DNA of 6,444 bases, from assembly GCA_900551775.1 (NCBI GenBank), contig URXI01000248.1:1-6444 (forward strand), given 5' to 3'. The position numbers and the translations under genes were made by a program. This document shows positions 1 to 5,696 of the stretch, in pieces (position 1 is the first letter of the stretch; each line of letters opens with the position of its first letter). The notes under the pieces are model-generated. The model was not told the origin of the DNA, did no database searches, and saw only the letters and a list, made by a program, of their open reading frames with translations. Source of the stretch: an uncultured Eubacterium sp. (GTDB lineage Bacteria; Bacillota; Clostridia; Peptostreptococcales; Anaerovoracaceae).

Positions 1-1
1 A

Positions 2-670
2 GACTGTATTGTGGTGGAGCCGGTGGCGGCCAACATGGGCGTGGTTCCGGCAGCAGCAGGGTTTCTGGCAGGCCTGCGGAAGCTGTGCGACCAGTACGGT
101 GCCCTTCTGATCTTTGACGAGGTCATCACTGGATTCAGACTGGCCTTTGGCGGTGCTGCAGAATACTTCGGTGTAAAACCTGATCTGGTGACTTACGGTA
201 AGATCATCGGCGGCGGCATGCCGGTAGGTGCCTATGGCGGCAGCAGGGAAATCATGGAAAACGTATCACCTGTGGGCAGCGTATACCAGGCAGGGACATT
301 GTCGGGCAACCCGATCGCCATGACGGCGGGCATCGAAACCTTGAAGCAATTGCTGGCTGAGCCGGAGATTTACACGCGCATCAACGAGATGGGGGCGTAT
401 CTTGCAGAAGGACTCAGACAGGTCAGCGGCTTTACGGTGAACAACATCGGTTCACTTGCCTGTATGTTCTATACAAAGGAAGCCGTTACCGATTATGACA
501 GCGCCTGCAAATCCGATACAGCAGGCTTCAGCCACGTGTTCAGAGAGCTGCTGGCGTCCGGCATCTATGTGGCGCCATCTCAGTACGAGGCCATGTTCCT
601 GAACAGTAAGTTTACGAAGGAAGATCTGGACTTCACCATCGAAACCTATGGGAGGATTTTGGCACAGTAG
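2..670 (+). CDS. hemL: Glutamate-1-semialdehyde 2,1-aminomutase, C-terminal half (5' end cut by window)
   Basis: HemL is a PLP enzyme that isomerises glutamate-1-semialdehyde to 5-aminolevulinate, the second step of the C5 route to all tetrapyrroles, in the cytoplasm. The frame is open from base 2, so the GTG at 11 is an internal valine, not a start. About 222 residues are visible, roughly half of the usual ~425. In visible numbering, the VEPVAANMGVV segment lies at 5-15 and DEVITGFR at 39-46, whose Asp is expected to contact the PLP pyridine nitrogen. TYGKIIGGGMPVG follows, with the probable PLP Schiff-base lysine at visible residue 67 (codon 200-202). GTLSGNPIAM and a C-terminal GIYVAPSQYEAMF are also HemL-like. 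The aminomutase signature and the tetrapyrrole neighbours favour HemL over other class III aminotransferases. One oddity is NSKFT near the C-terminus, where I recall most family members having a ..AH[ST] motif. The stop is TAG at 668-670. Confidence 0.95.
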   Translation, partial: DCIVVEPVAANMGVVPAAAGFLAGLRKLCDQYGALLIFDEVITGFRLAFGGAAEYFGVKPDLVTYGKIIGGGMPVGAYGGSREIMENVSPVGSVYQAGTLSGNPIAMTAGIETLKQLLAEPEIYTRINEMGAYLAEGLRQVSGFTVNNIGSLACMFYTKEAVTDYDSACKSDTAGFSHVFRELLASGIYVAPSQYEAMFLNSKFTKEDLDFTIETYGRILAQ

Positions 671-691
671 AAGAAGTTATAGTAGTAATGA

Positions 692-733
692 CCGATTCTC
701 AATTAGCCCGAACTCGGACTAATTGAGAATCGG
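692..733. repeat. Perfect 15-bp inverted repeat (hairpin) between hemL and cbiX
   Basis: The left arm CCGATTCTCAATTAG (692-706) is the exact reverse complement of CTAATTGAGAATCGG (719-733). Inside the arms, a C/A mismatch (707/718) is followed by CCG-AACT-CGG (708-717), so the RNA could fold into one long hairpin with a four-base loop. It begins 21 bases after the hemL stop and ends 32 bases before the cbiX start. No T-run follows it on either strand, so it is not a canonical intrinsic terminator. It could be a 3' mRNA-stabilising hairpin for hemL, an attenuator, an operator for a dimeric regulator, or a copy of a dispersed palindromic element. The sequence alone does not separate these options. 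Confidence 0.8.
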
Positions 734-738
734 ACTAA
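714..738 (+). repeat. 9-base direct repeat TCGGACTAA at the 3' side of the palindrome
   Basis: TCGGACTAA occurs at 714-722 and again at 730-738, with starts 16 bases apart. The first copy spans the loop side and the beginning of the right arm; the second spans the end of that arm and the bases just after it. TTAGCCCGA at 703-711 can pair, with one mismatch, with either copy, so a shorter alternative fold competes with the main hairpin. The function is unknown, and the repeat may be a by-product of the palindrome's internal CGG/CTAA symmetry. Confidence 0.5.
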
Positions 739-753
739 ATATATATATGAACA

Positions 754-759
754 AGGGAG
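754..759 (+). promoter_or_regulatory. Ribosome binding site of cbiX
   Basis: AGGGAG lies six bases upstream of the ATG at 766 and supports that start. It also argues against reading the overlapping +1-shifted frame that starts near 723 as a gene. The AT-rich run at 737-748 just upstream should leave this region accessible to ribosomes. Confidence 0.75.
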
Positions 760-765
760 ACGAGT

Positions 766-1122
766 ATGAAAGGCGTACTAATTTTAGCACACGGCAGCAG
801 AGTCGAGGCGACAAAGAAGACCATCAACGAAGTGGTAGATATGGTAAGAGAAAAGATTACGGACATGCCTATCCAGATTGCGTATATGGAGTTCTGCGAG
901 GAGAATATCGAACACGGTATTCAATCACTGGTAGAAAAAGGTGTTACGGAGATCAAAGCGGTGCCATATTTCCTTTTCGAAGGGATTCACATCAAAGAAG
1001 ACATTCCCAATGAGATTGGAGAAATTTTGAAAAATTATCCCAATGTGAAATTAGAAATGGGACACACCCTGGGAGTGGACGAGCGCCTTGCAGATATTTT
1101 AGTCGACAGAATCAGAGGATAA
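766..1122 (+). CDS. cbiX: Short CbiX-type sirohydrochlorin chelatase (probably cobaltochelatase)
   Basis: This is a small class II chelatase that inserts a divalent metal, most likely Co2+ given the neighbours, into sirohydrochlorin without ATP. It has 118 residues and contains one chelatase half-domain. The N-terminal LILAHGSR (5-12) carries the likely metal ligand His9. VPYFLFEGIHIKEDIP (66-81) carries the second expected histidine, His75. Two-domain SirB/CbiX proteins are about twice this length, so this protein should work as a homodimer with the active site between subunits, like the short archaeal CbiX. An AGGGAG site precedes the ATG by six bases, and cbiET begins three bases after the stop. 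By hand count the gene is about 43% G+C, lower than the stretches of hemL and cobQ that I counted (about 54-60%). Alternatives are siroheme ferrochelatase or nickel chelatase (CfbA-like); metal choice cannot be read from sequence. Confidence 0.88.
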   Translation: MKGVLILAHGSRVEATKKTINEVVDMVREKITDMPIQIAYMEFCEENIEHGIQSLVEKGVTEIKAVPYFLFEGIHIKEDIPNEIGEILKNYPNVKLEMGHTLGVDERLADILVDRIRG

Positions 1123-1125
1123 GAC

Positions 1126-2319
1126 ATGAAAGTAATTGTGGCGGGAGCAGGACCGGGGTCTCTTTCTGATTATACGGGACGGGTGATTGAAGCAGTCAGA
1201 AAGGCAGATCTGGTTCTGACTGCGGACAGGCTGGCAGAGCCTTTGAGACAACTGAATAAAGACGTGAGAGTTTTAGGCATCATGGACACGGTGCGCTTTA
1301 TCGGTGAACACAGGGATGAGGACATCGCGGTCTGCGTCTTAGCATCGGGAGACACGGGGTTTTACAGTATAGCCTCCACCATCGCAAGGTGGATTGATCC
1401 GGCTGTGGAATTGGAGTTTATCAGCGGCATCGGCAGCCTGTCCTATTTTGCCGCCAAGCTCAAAATGGGCTATGAGAACATGAAACTCTGCAGCCTCCAC
1501 GGGAAAGAGAAGTCCATCATTCCCTATGTCTGCTATCACGAGAAGGTTTTCACCCTGACCGGCGGCAGTGTCCGCGCCCACGACATCGTCCAGAGTCTGA
1601 TTGACGCCGGGCTTTCCAATGTCACCCTCTACATTGGCGAGAAGTTGTCAATGGAGGGAGAGCGAATCATCAGCGGCACAGATCTCACCTTTGACGATCT
1701 GACCGTTATGATTATCGAGAACAAGAATTATGTAAACCGATACAGAACTTTGAAAGATAGCGACTTTGTGCGGGGAAAGAGCCCGATGACCAAAGAAGCC
1801 GTTCGCAATCTGTCACTTGCAGCCCTTGCCATCGAGCCGACGGACGTGGTCTACGACATCGGGGCAGGAACCGGCTCCGTCACCTGCGCCATGGCGCTGA
1901 AAGCTTCGGAATCCACGGTCTATGCGCTGGAAAAAGGGGCAGGCGCCGTAGCGCTGGTCAAAGAAAACATGGAAAAGACGGGTGCGAGAAATATCTGCAT
2001 CAGACAGGCGATGGCGCCAGACGGACTTGCAGAGTTTCCTCCTGCGGACAAGGTGTTCATCGGTGGCAGCACTGGAAATCTGCGGGAAATCATGGAGGAA
2101 ATCCTGAGGAAGAACGAAAAGGCAGTATTCGTGGTTACGGCAGTGACCCTGGAGACCATTTCACAGGCCGTCGAGGTGTGTAAAGCACTGGAATTGGAGA
2201 CGGAAATCACCTGCGCCAATATCTCTTTGGCGCAGAAGCTGGGTAGATATCATCTGATGAAGGCCGAAAATCCGGTCTATATCATAAAAGGAGCAAAGAC
2301 ATTTGAAGACGAAGATTAA
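1126..2319 (+). CDS. cbiET: CbiET fusion: cobalt-precorrin-7 (C5)-methyltransferase / cobalt-precorrin-6B (C15)-methyltransferase (decarboxylating)
   Basis: One 397-residue protein joins two SAM-dependent enzymes of corrin-ring synthesis. The CbiE domain (about 1-200) has the tetrapyrrole-methylase fold: VAGAGPGSL at 5-13, ASGDTGFYS at 73-81, CSLHGKEK at 122-129 and TLTGGSVRAHDI at 143-154. It methylates C5. The CbiT domain (about 213-392) is a Rossmann methyltransferase: KSPMTKEAVR at 218-227, the SAM-binding DIGAGTGSV at 244-252, ALEK at 267-270, and FIGGSTGNL at 311-319. It methylates C15 and decarboxylates the C12 acetate. CbiT acts first in the pathway although it is the second domain. 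The length and domain order match fused CbiET/CobL proteins. AGAGGA at 1114-1119, overlapping the cbiX end, serves as ribosome binding site for the ATG at 1126. SGDTGF replaces the more familiar SGDPGF, a tolerated variant as far as I know. The 3' end overlaps cbiA by 17 bp. Confidence 0.95.
   Translation: MKVIVAGAGPGSLSDYTGRVIEAVRKADLVLTADRLAEPLRQLNKDVRVLGIMDTVRFIGEHRDEDIAVCVLASGDTGFYSIASTIARWIDPAVELEFISGIGSLSYFAAKLKMGYENMKLCSLHGKEKSIIPYVCYHEKVFTLTGGSVRAHDIVQSLIDAGLSNVTLYIGEKLSMEGERIISGTDLTFDDLTVMIIENKNYVNRYRTLKDSDFVRGKSPMTKEAVRNLSLAALAIEPTDVVYDIGAGTGSVTCAMALKASESTVYALEKGAGAVALVKENMEKTGARNICIRQAMAPDGLAEFPPADKVFIGGSTGNLREIMEEILRKNEKAVFVVTAVTLETISQAVEVCKALELETEITCANISLAQKLGRYHLMKAENPVYIIKGAKTFEDED
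2288..2293 (+). promoter_or_regulatory. Ribosome binding site that selects the TTG start of cbiA
   Basis: AAGGAG ends nine bases before the TTG at 2303, inside the last codons of cbiET. The alternative ATG at 2327 has only a weak purine stretch (ACAGGG) in front of it and would cut into the first beta strand before the P-loop. The site therefore favours the TTG start. Confidence 0.65.
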
Positions 2320-3673
2320 CAGGGTCATGGTAGTGGGCACGGGAAGCGGCTGCGGCAAGACCACCGTGGTCTTGGGATTGCTAAAAGCCTTGACGGATCG
2401 AAAACTAAATATCGCCAGCTTTAAGTGCGGCCCCGATTATATCGATCCCATGTTTCACAGCCGGATCATCGGCACAAAATCGAGAAACCTGGATCTTTAT
2501 CTCTGCGGGGAAAATCCGGTGAAGTATCTTTTGGCAAAGAATTCTTCTGATAAGGATTATGCTGTCATCGAAGGAGTCATGGGCATGTATGATGGTCTGG
2601 GCTTTGAGAGCGACCAGTTTTCTGCCAATCACATTTCCAGGCTCACCAAGACGCCAGAACTTCTGGTAGTCAATGTGCGGGGAAAGAGCATCTCGCTTTT
2701 GGCGGAGATTTCCGGCTATCTGCAATTTGCAGTGAACCAGGTTCAAGGCGTGATTTTGAACAACTGTTCCAGGGGCATGTACCCTGTTTACCGCAAAATG
2801 ATCGAGGAAAAGCTGAGACTCAAGGTATACGGCTATCTGCCGCAGCTTGTAGAAGCAGAAATCGGCAGCCGTCATCTGGGCCTGGTGACGGCAGAAGAGA
2901 TCCAGGATTTGAAATACAAGATCGAAGTCATGGGAAGAGCGGCAGCGGAATCTCTCGATATCGACGGTATACTGGCCCTGGCAGAAGCAGCGCCAGATCT
3001 TTCTTATGAGGAGATTACAGTGAAAGCAGTTTGTGAGGAACCGGTAAGAATCGGCGTCGCCAGAGACAAAGCCTTCTGTTTCTATTATGAAGACAACCTT
3101 CAGCTTCTTGAGGAGCTGGGCGCGGAGCTGGTATACTTTTCGCCGATGGAGGACAGGGCGCTGCCGGAGGGCATCAGCGGACTGATCTTAGGCGGCGGCT
3201 ACCCGGAGGAACACCTGCAGACGCTTTCTGCGAACTGGTCCATGCTGACAGCCATCAGAGAAGCCGCGGCCAGCGGTATGCCGGTCTATGCCGAGTGCGG
3301 CGGATTTATGTACCTGGGAAGAACGATTACAAAGGATGGCGTGACTTATGAAACCGTGGGCGCGCTAGACGGGAATTCTCACATGACAGAGGGCCTGGTC
3401 CGCTTCGGTTACAAGACTCTGACAGCAAATCAGGACAATCTGATGTGTCAGGCAGGAGAACAGATCAAATGCCATGAGTTCCACTACAGCGACACAGACC
3501 GCTGCGGAGACAGTTTCACCGCGTCCAAAGCCAGCGGCAAGACCTGGCAGGCGGTAGAAGCAGGCGAAACGATCTTTGCAGGATATCCCCATCTTCACCT
3601 ATGGAGCAACATCCGCTTTGCGGAGAATTTTGTGAGAAAATGCAGTGAGTTTGGAGGAAAGCAATGGAAATAG
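2303..3673 (+). CDS. cbiA: Cobyrinate a,c-diamide synthase
   Basis: CbiA is a glutamine-dependent, ATP-using amidotransferase that amidates the a and c side chains of cob(II)yrinate. Its 456 residues match the usual length. The N-terminal dethiobiotin-synthetase-like domain has the P-loop GTGSGCGKTT (12-21), FKCGPDYIDPMFH (40-52) and EGVMGMYDG (90-98). The C-terminal class I glutamine amidotransferase domain (about 248-445) has GLILGGGYPEEH (293-304) and AECGGFMYLG (330-339) with the nucleophile Cys332. HEFHYS (391-396) and GYPHLHLWSN (427-436) follow, the latter supplying the likely catalytic histidine (His430 or His432). This two-domain layout with the FKCGPDYIDP motif separates it from CobQ. 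The start is probably TTG at 2303, overlapping cbiET by 17 bp and backed by AAGGAG at 2288-2293; ATG 2327 is the alternative. The end overlaps cbiB by 10 bp. Confidence 0.95.
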   Translation: MKTKINRVMVVGTGSGCGKTTVVLGLLKALTDRKLNIASFKCGPDYIDPMFHSRIIGTKSRNLDLYLCGENPVKYLLAKNSSDKDYAVIEGVMGMYDGLGFESDQFSANHISRLTKTPELLVVNVRGKSISLLAEISGYLQFAVNQVQGVILNNCSRGMYPVYRKMIEEKLRLKVYGYLPQLVEAEIGSRHLGLVTAEEIQDLKYKIEVMGRAAAESLDIDGILALAEAAPDLSYEEITVKAVCEEPVRIGVARDKAFCFYYEDNLQLLEELGAELVYFSPMEDRALPEGISGLILGGGYPEEHLQTLSANWSMLTAIREAAASGMPVYAECGGFMYLGRTITKDGVTYETVGALDGNSHMTEGLVRFGYKTLTANQDNLMCQAGEQIKCHEFHYSDTDRCGDSFTASKASGKTWQAVEAGETIFAGYPHLHLWSNIRFAENFVRKCSEFGGKQWK

Positions 3674-4629
3674 TCATCGTTGTAGCCGCAGGGTTCCTTT
3701 TGGATTTGCTATTTGGGGATCCATACTGGCTGCCTCACCCCATCAGGTTGATCGGACTTTTGATCAGCGGGGCAGAAAAGGCTCTGCGCAGGATTTTTCC
3801 TGCGAGTCCTAAGGGGGAGTTCATTGCCGGAATTTTTCTCCATATCATCGTGGTGGGCGCCTCTTTTGCAGCGCCTTTTTTCCTGCTGAAAGGGCTGGAG
3901 TGGATTCACCCCTGGCTGAAATACGCCGTGGAGACTCTGTTTTGCTATCAGATTTTTGCAGGCAAGTCCCTCAAGCAGGAGAGCATGCGGGTATACAAGT
4001 ACGTCAAAGCAGAGGACCTGCCAAATTCCCGCAAATATCTGTCCTGGATCGTGGGCAGAGACACGGAGAATTTGGATTTTAAACAGATCACAAAGGCCGT
4101 GGTGGAGACCATCGCAGAAAACGCATCAGACGGCGTCATAGCGCCTATGCTTTTCATGGTCATCGGCGGCGCGCCTTTAGGGTTCCTATATAAAGGGGTC
4201 AATACCCTGGACTCCATGGTGGGATATAAAAACGAGAAGTATATCAACTTCGGAAAATTTTCTGCCATCGCAGACGATGTATATAACTTCATTCCTGCCA
4301 GAATTACAGGACTTGCTATGATTGCAGGCGCGCATCTTGTCGGCTTTGACGGAAAAAACGCCTGGAAGATCTTTTGGCGCGACAGACATAACCACGCCAG
4401 CCCCAACAGCGCCAACCCGGAGTCCGCCTGCAGCGGCGCGCTGAACATTCAGCTTGCGGGAGACGCGTACTACTTCGGAAAGCTCCATAAGAAAAAGACC
4501 ATCGGAGACGACAACAGGCCGATAGAGGCAGAAGATATCCCGAAGGCGGCAAAGCTGATGTATGCGGCTTCGCTCCTGTGTCTCGTCATCTTTGAAGGAA
4601 TCAGACTCATTTTGGTGGTAAATATATGA
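3664..4629 (+). CDS. cbiB: Adenosylcobinamide-phosphate synthase (membrane protein)
   Basis: CbiB joins cobyric acid to aminopropanol (phosphate), giving adenosylcobinamide phosphate, and is an inner-membrane protein. The 321 residues are typical. Family motifs include LLFGDPYWLPHPIRLIG (15-31), ETIAENASDG (148-157), the YKGVNTLDSMVGYK stretch (176-189) and SPNSANPESACSGAL (246-260), followed by QLAGDAYYFGK (263-273). Hydrophobic segments that look membrane-spanning are at about 2-17, 52-77, 83-99, 160-175, 213-228 and 296-319. The ATG at 3664 follows GGAGG (3653-3657) by six bases and lies inside the end of cbiA, in another frame. The product of the next gene, CobD, supplies the substrate that CbiB attaches, which fits their adjacency. 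The stop overlaps the cobD start as ATGA. Confidence 0.95.
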   Translation: MEIVIVVAAGFLLDLLFGDPYWLPHPIRLIGLLISGAEKALRRIFPASPKGEFIAGIFLHIIVVGASFAAPFFLLKGLEWIHPWLKYAVETLFCYQIFAGKSLKQESMRVYKYVKAEDLPNSRKYLSWIVGRDTENLDFKQITKAVVETIAENASDGVIAPMLFMVIGGAPLGFLYKGVNTLDSMVGYKNEKYINFGKFSAIADDVYNFIPARITGLAMIAGAHLVGFDGKNAWKIFWRDRHNHASPNSANPESACSGALNIQLAGDAYYFGKLHKKKTIGDDNRPIEAEDIPKAAKLMYAASLLCLVIFEGIRLILVVNI

Positions 4630-5696
4630 AAAAAGAAATACACGGCGGAAACATCTATAAGTTCGATCACAAGGTCTACGACTTTTCCGCGAATCTGAAC
4701 CCTCTGGGCATGCCGGAGGAAGTGAAGCAGGCGATCATCAGCAATATTGACAGGTACGAAAGCTACCCTGATCCCTTCAACAGGGAACTGACAGCGGCCA
4801 TCAGCCGCTTTCATCAAGTAAGCAGGGAGCGCATCTGCTGTGGCAACGGCGCAGCGGATATCATCTTTCGGAGCACTCTGGCTCTGCGCCCAAGGAAGGC
4901 TTTGATCGTGTCGCCTACTTTTTCTGAATATGAGGAAGCCCTGACAGCGGCAGCCTGCAAGCAGATAGACCACTATCTGCTGAAAGAAGAACAGGGATTC
5001 CGAGTGCAGGAAGACCTCTTTTCCATGCTTGAAAAAGGCTATGACATGGTGTTCATCTGCAATCCCAACAATCCGACGGGAATTCCCGTTGCCAGGGATA
5101 TGATGCTCAGGCTGGCAGAGCAGTGCGCCGTCGAAGGGTCTTATCTGATGATCGACGAGTGCTTTTCGGAGTTTCTCGACGATGAGGAACAATATTCTGT
5201 CATGGACAGTATCGAAGATCTCACCAAGGTCATCATCCTGAAGGCTTTCACCAAGATTTACGCCATGGCGGGCCTGCGTCTGGGATACTGTATCTGTGGC
5301 GACATAGAAACTGCGGACTTGATCAACGGCTGCCTGCAGCCCTGGTCCGTATCCACGCCGGCATCAAAGGCTGGAGCAGCGGCTATGGCGCTTTCCGGCT
5401 TTGTGGAAAAGACCAAGGCATATGTCAGAGAAAACAGGGAATATCTTCTGCGTGGCCTTGCAGATCTGGGGTATCAAACCTATGAGCCGAAAGCGAATTA
5501 CATTTTTTTCCGAAGCGATGAGGATTTGGTCAAACCGCTGGAAAAATTTGACATCATAATCAGAAGCTGCGCCAACTATAGGACGCTGAACGAACATTAT
5601 TATCGAATTGCGGTGAGAACCAGAGAAGAAAATGCATATTTTCTTGCCAGTCTCGCGCAAATAACGAAAAGAAACGAGGAAAAAACCAATGGCTAA
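4626..5696 (+). CDS. cobD: L-threonine-O-3-phosphate decarboxylase (PLP-dependent)
   Basis: CobD decarboxylates L-threonine phosphate to (R)-1-aminopropan-2-ol phosphate, the linker between the corrin ring and the nucleotide loop. It is a 356-residue fold-type I PLP protein related to histidinol-phosphate aminotransferase. Visible motifs are DFSANLNPLG (19-28), GNGAADII (73-80), CNPNNPTG (145-152), DECF (177-180) with the PLP-ring aspartate, and KAFTKIYAMAGLRLGY (206-221), in which Lys210 should form the Schiff base. IAVRTREEN (328-336) has Arg331, likely to hold the substrate carboxylate. From sequence alone HisC is the main alternative; the N-terminal SANLNPLG motif and the position between cbiB and cobQ favour CobD. 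The start overlaps the cbiB stop as ATGA, with only a weak GGTGG (4614-4618) upstream, so it probably depends on translational coupling. No C-terminal zinc-binding extension is present. Confidence 0.92.
   Translation: MKKEIHGGNIYKFDHKVYDFSANLNPLGMPEEVKQAIISNIDRYESYPDPFNRELTAAISRFHQVSRERICCGNGAADIIFRSTLALRPRKALIVSPTFSEYEEALTAAACKQIDHYLLKEEQGFRVQEDLFSMLEKGYDMVFICNPNNPTGIPVARDMMLRLAEQCAVEGSYLMIDECFSEFLDDEEQYSVMDSIEDLTKVIILKAFTKIYAMAGLRLGYCICGDIETADLINGCLQPWSVSTPASKAGAAAMALSGFVEKTKAYVRENREYLLRGLADLGYQTYEPKANYIFFRSDEDLVKPLEKFDIIIRSCANYRTLNEHYYRIAVRTREENAYFLASLAQITKRNEEKTNG

Noticed and set aside
692..745. Intrinsic terminator for hemL
   Set aside because: The hairpin is strong, but it is followed by ACTAAATATATAT, not a T-run, and the opposite strand lacks one too. 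Rho-independent termination is therefore not supported by sequence.
723..751. Possible promoter for cbiX: TTGAGA (723-728) with TATGAA (746-751) at 17-base spacing
   Set aside because: The -10 match is only four of six, and initiation would fall within or just before the AGGGAG ribosome site, leaving almost no leader. TTGAGA is also part of the palindrome arm. It is too weak to list as a feature.
723..1013. A 96-codon open frame on the + strand overlapping cbiX in another frame
   Set aside because: It starts inside the palindrome, has no ribosome site of its own, and its translation is low-complexity and rich in Arg/Gly/Asp. The overlapping frame encodes a clear CbiX with conserved motifs.
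3948..4448. A 166-codon minus-strand frame inside cbiB, with other antisense frames in cbiA, cbiET and cobQ
   Set aside because: All are shadows of conserved + strand genes; none has a recognisable domain or intergenic space for a promoter.
4470..5192. A 240-codon open frame on the minus strand across the cbiB/cobD junction
   Set aside because: It lies antisense to well-conserved CbiB and CobD coding sequence, spans their junction, and shows no recognisable domain or ribosome site. Long antisense frames are expected from the codon bias of the coding strand.
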